Assembly (NCBI RefSeq): GCF_000801105.2
Contig: NC_079514.1
Span: 28,234,227 to 28,298,226 of the forward strand
Length of the DNA stretch: 64,000 nt
Direction: 5' to 3'
From: Raphanus sativus
Taxonomy: Eukaryota > Streptophyta > Magnoliopsida > Brassicales > Brassicaceae
Shown: piece by piece, positions 57,146 through 64,000 of the stretch
How positions within the stretch are numbered: the stretch's first letter is position 1
Layout: each line of letters opens with the position of its first letter
The notes under the pieces: generated by a model
Seen by the model: only the letters and a program-made list of their open reading frames with translations
What the model was told of the DNA's origin: nothing
The model's database searches: none
Made by a program: the position numbers and the translations under genes

Positions 57146-59150
57146 CTCCCGCTTAGATGTTTATTATACATAAATATTCCTAAATCGTATAAGATGCTGC
57201 CTCATTAAAAAGCTTACCAGAAAATCACAGTGGGAAAAACCATGTTTAAGGGGAAAATAATGCAGCGTGTATTTATTCCCCCTGATGAGAACATTACAAT
57301 CTAATGTGATGAATTAACTCTTTAGTCTTGGTTTGGACCGGTTCACTTCTCTTGACAGATTTGACACTCCTCACTAAAACTTGAACAGCTTGATGACCGT
57401 AGGACAAAATGACTTCAAACAACTTGGAAATAAAAGCTAATATCCATGTATTTAGGCACCGGTCTAACTATGGTAAGATGGAAATATCAAGCGGTATTTG
57501 GGATATCGGTCAAAATTAGGACTTCTGAGATAGCTTGTACATGTCCCACGAAAACAGCCACATCTCGAATTCTATAATCTAGAATGACCTGATTCAAATT
57601 TGAGATGAAAGTAGATTCAAATCTCTTTCTCTGGATGCCAATTCCATCTAGAAGGTCCTTTTTGATTGGCAAACTTTCATCCTTCCCTTCTGTCTCGCAA
57701 ATGAAATGTGTTCATCATGCATTGATTCTTCTTCAAGTATGGTTGATCTTGATCATTCTATTATGCTTCTCTCAATGTCAAAATGCATTGGAAAAGTGGT
57801 AGATCTTCCTAGCTTAAGTGATAACATTCCTCTTTAAATATCTTTCATTTGCTTATTTTTGTTGTTTCGTTAAAACTTTGACATAAAAAACCCAATGGGA
57901 CGAAACCCATGATAAGGAAAAAGAGTACAACTACGAGCATCATCATATTTCTTCCCCTAAAAGCATCATCGTAGGGAGATGTATTCTCTTCATATATATT
58001 TTCCTTTTAAGAATTGATATAAGCATATCCTTAGTGATAAAATCGTTTGATTGTTAGATAATCTCTTAGACCATTAGGCATATAGTCCATATCATCCCTT
58101 TCACACAAGGTCATATCTTAGTCTTTAGGACTCCATATCCGAATTTTCTTTTATAGACAATTTTCTAAGCCTTCAATTACATACGAGTTATTCCTCTTCA
58201 TATAAAATTACTAGTATGACCATTTTTCTTATCATACAAAATCACATATTCTATCATGAAAGAGACCAGTAAATTTCCAATATCATGGTACTTCATGACC
58301 AATAATTATTTCCTTTATATGCTCAATATACTTACGTGGTAATATTATGGAGAACTAGCACTTACTGTTTCTAGCAGTCCAAATCATTATGAGGTTTACT
58401 GTTTCTTGCAGTTTATATCCTTTTGGATCACTGACATAATACTCATTTTCCAGTGGCTTCTTCTCAGATTAAAAAAACTTGAAAGTTGATGCTTCCACCA
58501 CATGATGATGTGTTTCTTATAACAATTTCAGATCTTTGTGAGAATCCTTGTGCAACAACTCTTTTGCATCTCACATTACTTTCATCATCTCATTACTCTT
58601 TCACATCAAAATTTCATTTATATGCCATTGGTTACACCATTAGGTGTACGAACTACTGATCCGAATACTCTTCTCTTTCAAAGAGATTTTAACTCTGCAT
58701 CGATTGTTTATTTCCTTTTTTGGCCATTTATCACACTGTACACTTTTCAATTGATAATTTATCTTCCTCATTCTCATCAACTACAACATTGCATGCATAA
58801 GTATTCACGATGTCAATTTGATATCAATTCTATTTTTTTCTAGACATGACATATCTATTTGAGTTTTCTCTATTCTCAGGTAAATGAATTTCTTTCTTTT
58901 CATATTTTCCATCTCTTTTCAAGTTCATTTATATTTCATTCATGCTCATTTTCTTTTAAGAGGATTTTTATTTTTAAACTGATGGTCTATCACGCTTCAG
59001 GCGTTCTTTAGATTCATTAGCAGTTTGATATTTTCCTTCTAGGACATCCACTTTAACTGGAGCATTTAAAACTGGTACTTGTGACTTAATCACTTTCTTT
59101 CTTAGATTCAGTAAATGAATCTGGCAACTCATATACTAATAGTTGTGATA
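57146..59150 (-). other. Decayed Copia interior, antisense
   Basis: Non-coding on the plus strand. CTCATTAAAAAGCTTACCAG...GTGGGAAAAACC at about 57202-57242 is the usual pre-polypurine-tract region of Copia elements read backwards; a similar CCCAATGGGACGAAACCC with AGAGTACAAC follows at 57887-57930. No open frame for reverse transcriptase or integrase is recognisable on either strand. Confidence 0.5.
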
Positions 59151-59199
59151 TACCATGAATTTTACCCGTTTTTTTGCCATGGCATATGAATTTTTAGGA

Positions 59200-60967
59200 C
59201 ATATTTATTCTGTTTTGGAGTCTATTTAGCCTAATTACATGTTCATGAGTGACTTGGAGAAAAGTGGTGATTTTTGTGCATTTTGGAGATAAAATGAAGA
59301 AAACTCGTAGCTGCCATCGAACCAGTCCGGAGGTCGACAGTCAAAGAAAATAATTGATCGATGTAAAACATGTACTACCGATCGATGGCGAAGCGCGCAG
59401 AAACCCAACTTGGTTCCAGCTGACTTAAAGCCCAAGTTTCATGATAATTACCGAAGTGCCCCTGGGCGATTTTAACCTAGTATTTATATGCTTTGCCATT
59501 GTCTTAGGCAACATAGCTTTCAAAATTCTCGTATCACACAGAAATTTTTTTTAGAGTTTTAGTAGATTTGGAGAGAAGATCCAAGACTCATTCAGAGCTT
59601 GCAATTGGAACTCCAGTTTTCTATTCCCTACTCTTTTACTTATGGAATCTATTGTTATGCTTTCTATGAATTTCTTAGCTATGTCTGAGTATTCCACCTG
59701 ACATGTTTAGAGTTTAGATAGGTTATGAGGGATCAGCCCAAAATATATAATCACTAAGTTGTTAAATATCAATCAAAATGATTGCTATTAATGCTTGCGT
59801 TCTTGAGTAGCTAACTAGAACCTTGATCATAGGATAGTGGACAACTACGACGGTAGGTTCTGCCCCCGAATTAATTCTCTTGAGCTAGGATTTCTAGAAA
59901 CAAGCGACATTTGATTTATCTAATCATAGTGAATACATATCAAACTCGCTCGCTAAAGATTGCTAGAATAAACATTGATAGATAATCCTATAGATTCATT
60001 GATCGATGTTTAGCAATGTGTATCGATCGATATTCAAATAGAATCATCGATCAACACTTTCTCAAGATCTACAAATGACAGTTGAGGTTTGCGATTTAGA
60101 CAATTGATAGTCTAAACAAGCGACAGCTGATAGACTATTCCTTAGTTTGAGTTCTAGAATATCCAATATACAACTTTAGTCTCTATACCTCTATAATCCA
60201 ATTACCTGAATAGAAACCCTAAGTCTAACGCTTTAGTCAATTGCATAACAACCTCAATCAACCAACCGAGCAACTACCTTATTCAAAATTGATATTTAAT
60301 TTAAAATTATTCACCTAACTTAATCATGACAGTTAGATCTATTGTGTTCCCTAGCTCCCCTTGAATTTGATCCCTAAGTATTAAAACTTGACCTCTTATT
60401 TGAGAGAGAAAACATCACTTTTATGACAATTTAAGAGATCAAATTTGGCTACGTTGCCGGTAAGTTTTGATCGCCATTAAATTTAATCTAATTATATTTA
60501 GTCTAGGTTTCACTGCTATTCGAAAAAACTAATAATTTTGTTTCTTTACTTTCAGGTGCATATCCATCAATACCAGAAGAAACAAGGAAAAAAGTTGTCA
60601 TTCTCATACCATGCACGCTTAAACGCTCAATCCACAAAGAGAGACGCTCTCCATCGATCGACACCAAAACTAGTTAGTTCATCGAAAGACACTCTCCTTT
60701 CACCATCGAGCGAGACTACTCTACCATCGACCAATACCATCCACCGAACATCAATCAATCCTTCATCCCGGACATCAATCGATACAGAACCGCGAGACAT
60801 GGTTGAGAATCTAGTTCTTATTCAGGATGAGATGGAAACTTGTATGACAAGGAAGGTCATCTGCGTAATGCAGCAGGTCAGAAGATAGATGATCAGGGGA
60901 CTTCAATACCTGATCTTGATGCTAACATCGCTGCAGCTGCTGCTGCTGAAGCTCTAGACGAGGGTGC
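59200..60967 (+). mobile_element. Athila-like Gypsy 5' region, truncated
   Basis: LTR/leader sequence with several GATCGATG/CGATCGAT motifs, then a degenerate primer-binding site TTTGGCTACGTTGCCGG at about 60448-60464 (compare the usual TGGCGCCGTTGCCGG), followed by the start of gag. It is cut off at 60967 by the LTR that begins TGTAACACCC. The left end of the LTR is not fixed; 59200 is approximate. Confidence 0.6.
60560..60967 (+). pseudogene. Athila-like gag N-terminal fragment
   Basis: Readable segments are Ser/Thr-rich with repeated SIDT (encoded by TCGATCGACA-type sequence), then EPRDMVENLVLIQDE, and after a one-base frameshift near 60840, YDKEGHLRNAAGQ and DDQGTSIPDLDANIAAAAAA. These match the usual N terminus of Brassicaceae Athila gag. 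It ends abruptly in ALDEG at the inserted LTR. Confidence 0.72.
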
Positions 60968-63900
60968 TTGTAACACCCTCGGACCGTCCTAGACATAGGT
61001 CGACCCACCGGCCAACAATCAAACAAGAACATGACCGACGAACCGACCAACACCAAGGATTGGAGATGAAAGGCCAACCGGCCAGCCAACAATCAAACAA
61101 GAACATGACTGACCGTCCAACCCAACACCATGATCCGAAGCGCTATGTGACGGGTTAGGAACAATCCAGTTAATGTCACAGAATTTACTCCGCAACTTAT
61201 ACCAGTTCGTCCACTAACTCGTCCCGCTAACTCAAGGAATAAGGCTTTGCAACTCGTACCAAGAGTTAACGGTTTCCGTTAGATCGAGGCCTAAGGCTTC
61301 TCAACCCTTACCAAGACTGAACGTTGTGTTAGACCGGACTAGTCAACTATCAGAGTACTCATGATGTGCATATAAAAAAAATACTTTATTGATTCAAAGA
61401 AATATTCATACATGAAATAATTCAAGACTGGCGCCCGGCCTAGTGACAAATCGAGTCAACTAAACACAAATCAAATACTGTTTACAAAGGCATGAAAATC
61501 TACACCGGCAGTCCTAACGTCCAGCACCAAGCTAACCGATCGACCCTTCTAAAGCTACCTGCAAAAAGGACAACGAGAGTTGGATGAGTAACCTAATGTT
61601 ACTCAGTGAGCTGGCACCCATTACCCCAACCTAGAAACTAACCCAGACAACCGAAAATAACAATCAATCTAACCATAGCAAGCAATCAAAGCTAAAGCTA
61701 AACAAACCGTTACTAAGTTAGACTTGGCCTCCTGCCATGATCTAACTTCAAGTAACGGGAACCTGCATGAAAACAAGTCAACAACCAATCCAAAATTATC
61801 AATCACAAACTACTATCTAATCAACCGGTTACTAAGTTAGACTTGGCCTCCTGCCATAATCTAACTTCAAGTAACAGGAACCTGCAAGCAAATCAATCAA
61901 CCACAATCACAATAAAAATATATTATTACTATGACTCGACTCTAACTGGACACTCTAACCCGTGGAATGGTGACTTCGTGTTCCTCCTCATCATCCTCGG
62001 CAATATCCTATCTTCCTACCACAAAGGCCAGAAGAAGGAACTTTCAACCGAACGCGGCCCACTGTACAGTCGGGTCACCACGCGATAGCCCCAGTACAGT
62101 CGGGCCACTGCCGGCTGTTACACGACGGTCACGAACCACAGTATGGTCGGGTCACCACGAGACAGCCCCAATACAGTCAGGCCACTGCCGGTCAAAACCC
62201 CATCGTGTAACCACTCAACCATTGGCCATGACCCCATCTTTTGAGTGTTCTCGATCCAACGAATAAAGCGGTTTCCTTTAACCCGCTGGGTACGAGGTTG
62301 AGGAAACAGTAATTCACACATAAACATGCCTAACATGGACGGGTTACGTACATGCTATATGGCCTCACTCACTACACACTAACTCAAACTCAATCTAGAA
62401 CCTAACCTAAAGACTCCAGAATACCTATCTATTCACAACTTAGCAATATTATCTAAGCAATCAACAAGATTAATTAAAATAGCAATCAACTCAATCACAC
62501 CGTTACCCAGATAGTTCAGCCTCCTGCTATGAAACTATCTTTAAAGATAACGGGAACCTGCACTCAACCAAATCAACATGCAAGAATAGAAAACATGATG
62601 CAATCTAGCCCTAGTCCTAGTTAGGTTGTTAACTCAGTCTTAATTCCATTTCATCTCAGCTTAGCCCGTGCTAAACTGAGTCTGGTTCAATAAAATAACC
62701 CTAAGGACTCTACCATGCAATAGCGTGATCAATCTAATCTATATGTATACTTGATCTACCCTAAATTACAAATGGAATTAAAACAAGCCAACTCACAAAA
62801 CTATCCTAAATTCCAAGTGGAATTCAATCAAGCCAACTCACAGTGTTCTATGCCGATAAGCAGCTGGTTGATCGGAGAGGACTTAGCCAAAACCCAATGG
62901 ACGACTTGAATGGACTAGAATGGATTGATCTTGACTCGGACATAACCTCCCCTTAACTGGTATGGACAGAACTCAACTCGAGCAGAACCTTCTTTAGCTT
63001 ATGGACAGTTCTTCGGACTTTCAGGTGGAGTATCGAGCTTTAGATCTTTGACTGAACTGAACCTATGGATCTGAACTGATTCTGGACAGCACTTCCACTT
63101 TATCACCAAAGAATATGATAGAACCGTACAGATTGATTTGGCAGAGCTTCCGCATAACAATCGCAGAAAATCTTCGATTGGGCAGAACTCGCCTTCCTGT
63201 GAATTATTGGTCTTCATAAATGACTATACTCTCAAAACAACTTCTTTCTTTCACTTTCTCTCTCTAGCCACGTTTTTGGAGTGATTTTGGTGTGAGAATG
63301 ATGAATGAAACTGAATGAGGGCATGGGGTATTTATAGAAATCATCGACCGGTGATATCGCACGACACCGGCGCTTGTGTGTCAGCCCACATGCTTCCGGT
63401 CGCAAGCGCGGCGACACACGGTGCACACATGTCGTGAGGAATGTCTCTGATATATCCAGGAGGACATCACTCACGTTCAAATGGCTTGTTTTGGGGTCGA
63501 AATCGGACACGGCAAAGTTGGCATCCAAATATCCGTAAAAAATTATTAACTTAAGAATTACTACGTTTTCAAAAAAGGAAAACTTATACGAAAAACTATA
63601 TGAAGAAAACTCGTAGGAAAATCTTGTTTTAAAACAACAATTTCCTAAAACAACGATTTCTTAAAACAACGATATTGTGGTGAATGGCTTAGAAATAACA
63701 TAAATAGAGTTTCTGGTCATCAAGGGTATTTTGGTAACTTTGTGGTGACTCCTGGGCTTCAGTCAGTCATGAAATATACTCGGCCCACATTTTTATGTCC
63801 ATGTCGATCGACATGCAGTGGCCTGCATCGATCGACATACAAAATTCTTTTCGACAGCTTCCTCTCACGAGGCAGACTGACCACTATTCAGTAAAACAGA

Positions 63901-64000
63901 CATAACTTCTGCTACAGGATGCGGATTGACTTCAGATCGGTGGCATTGGAAAGGTAACTCAAAGCTCTACCGTGTGTCAAAATATGGACTAAATACAACG
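60968..64000 (-). mobile_element. Large Gypsy-type LTR or terminal region, minus orientation, incomplete
   Basis: Begins TGTAACACCCTCGG inside the Athila gag. On the minus strand a TATA box (CTATAAATACCCC, about 63343-63331) and an AATAAA signal (about 61395) are ordered as in an LTR with U3 to the right and R/U5 to the left, giving an LTR of over 2.4 kb. Low-complexity direct repeats lie inside. No coding domain is seen and the right end is beyond or near the window edge, so the family is uncertain. Confidence 0.5.
61707..62580 (+). repeat. Diverged direct repeats inside the LTR
   Basis: A unit with TTACTAAGTTAGACTTGGCC and CTTCAAGTAACGGGAACCTG occurs at 61707-61772 and 61824-61888, and a more diverged copy (CACCGTTACCCAGATAGTTC ... 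GATAACGGGAACCTGC) at 62498-62562. Another pair, GTCGGGTCACCACG and CAGTCGGGCCACTGCCGG, is at about 62068-62115 and 62138-62190. Confidence 0.8.

Noticed and set aside
63232..63528. 98-residue minus-strand frame near the window end
   Set aside because: It spans the TATA box and presumed leader of the LTR; no domain seen.
1..64000. CRISPR array, rRNA, tRNA or bacterial operon
   Set aside because: Tandem repeats present are contiguous minisatellites without spacers; genes carry introns and plant features; no tRNA cloverleaf or rRNA segment was recognised.

Overview
This is a plant nuclear window. The coding style (short GT-AG introns, single-copy genes of recognisable Arabidopsis type), the DUF577 gene and the transposon families (Helitrons ending in CTAG after a CG-rich hairpin, hAT elements with TTTCCCGCC arrays, Athila-like Gypsy) point to Brassicaceae, most likely a Brassica-type genome. 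The exact species cannot be fixed from sequence alone. Names of Arabidopsis counterparts below are recalled, not searched.

Layout. 1-5359: Copia remnant, palindromes, one fully delimited hAT element and AT-rich filler. 5360-16620: the main gene island. It holds a UPF1-like helicase (+), a microsomal glutathione S-transferase 3 (+), a plastid-targeted protein of unknown function (-, nine exons, with a hAT transposon in intron 3) and a PRP38/RS-domain splicing factor (-). A decayed DnaJ gene (-) follows at 17.3-18.2 kb. 18.35-23.89 kb is a nest: a Helitron, split by a second Helitron, itself carrying a PIF/Harbinger element. 24581-26398 is an intact intronless DUF577 gene; two broken relatives lie at 28.9 kb (joined to a Copia gag remnant) and 42.3 kb. 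30-39.6 kb is a Helitron patchwork with pieces of a papain-like protease, an RPA-like protein and an unidentified gene. 39.9-41.4 kb is a Copia reverse transcriptase/RNase H remnant. 45.46-49.69 kb is an L1-type LINE with an unbroken 1356-residue ORF2. 51.8-54.9 kb is a tandem duplication carrying one intact defensin-like gene and one broken copy. 55.1-56.0 kb is a 904-bp retroposon bounded by 16-bp repeats. 57-64 kb is Copia and Gypsy sequence.

How the genes relate. They are ordinary, independently transcribed plant genes. The plastid protein, PRP38 factor, DnaJ remnant and DUF577 gene recall the Arabidopsis chromosome 5 order around At5g37360-At5g37410; the helicase plus MGST3 pair recalls At1g65810-At1g65820. 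I see no operon, CRISPR, rRNA or tRNA. The most rewarding signals are the E2F-site array inside an intronic hAT element, the three-level transposon nest, the defensin-like gene pair, outward-facing Helitron tails, and the nearly complete LINE.
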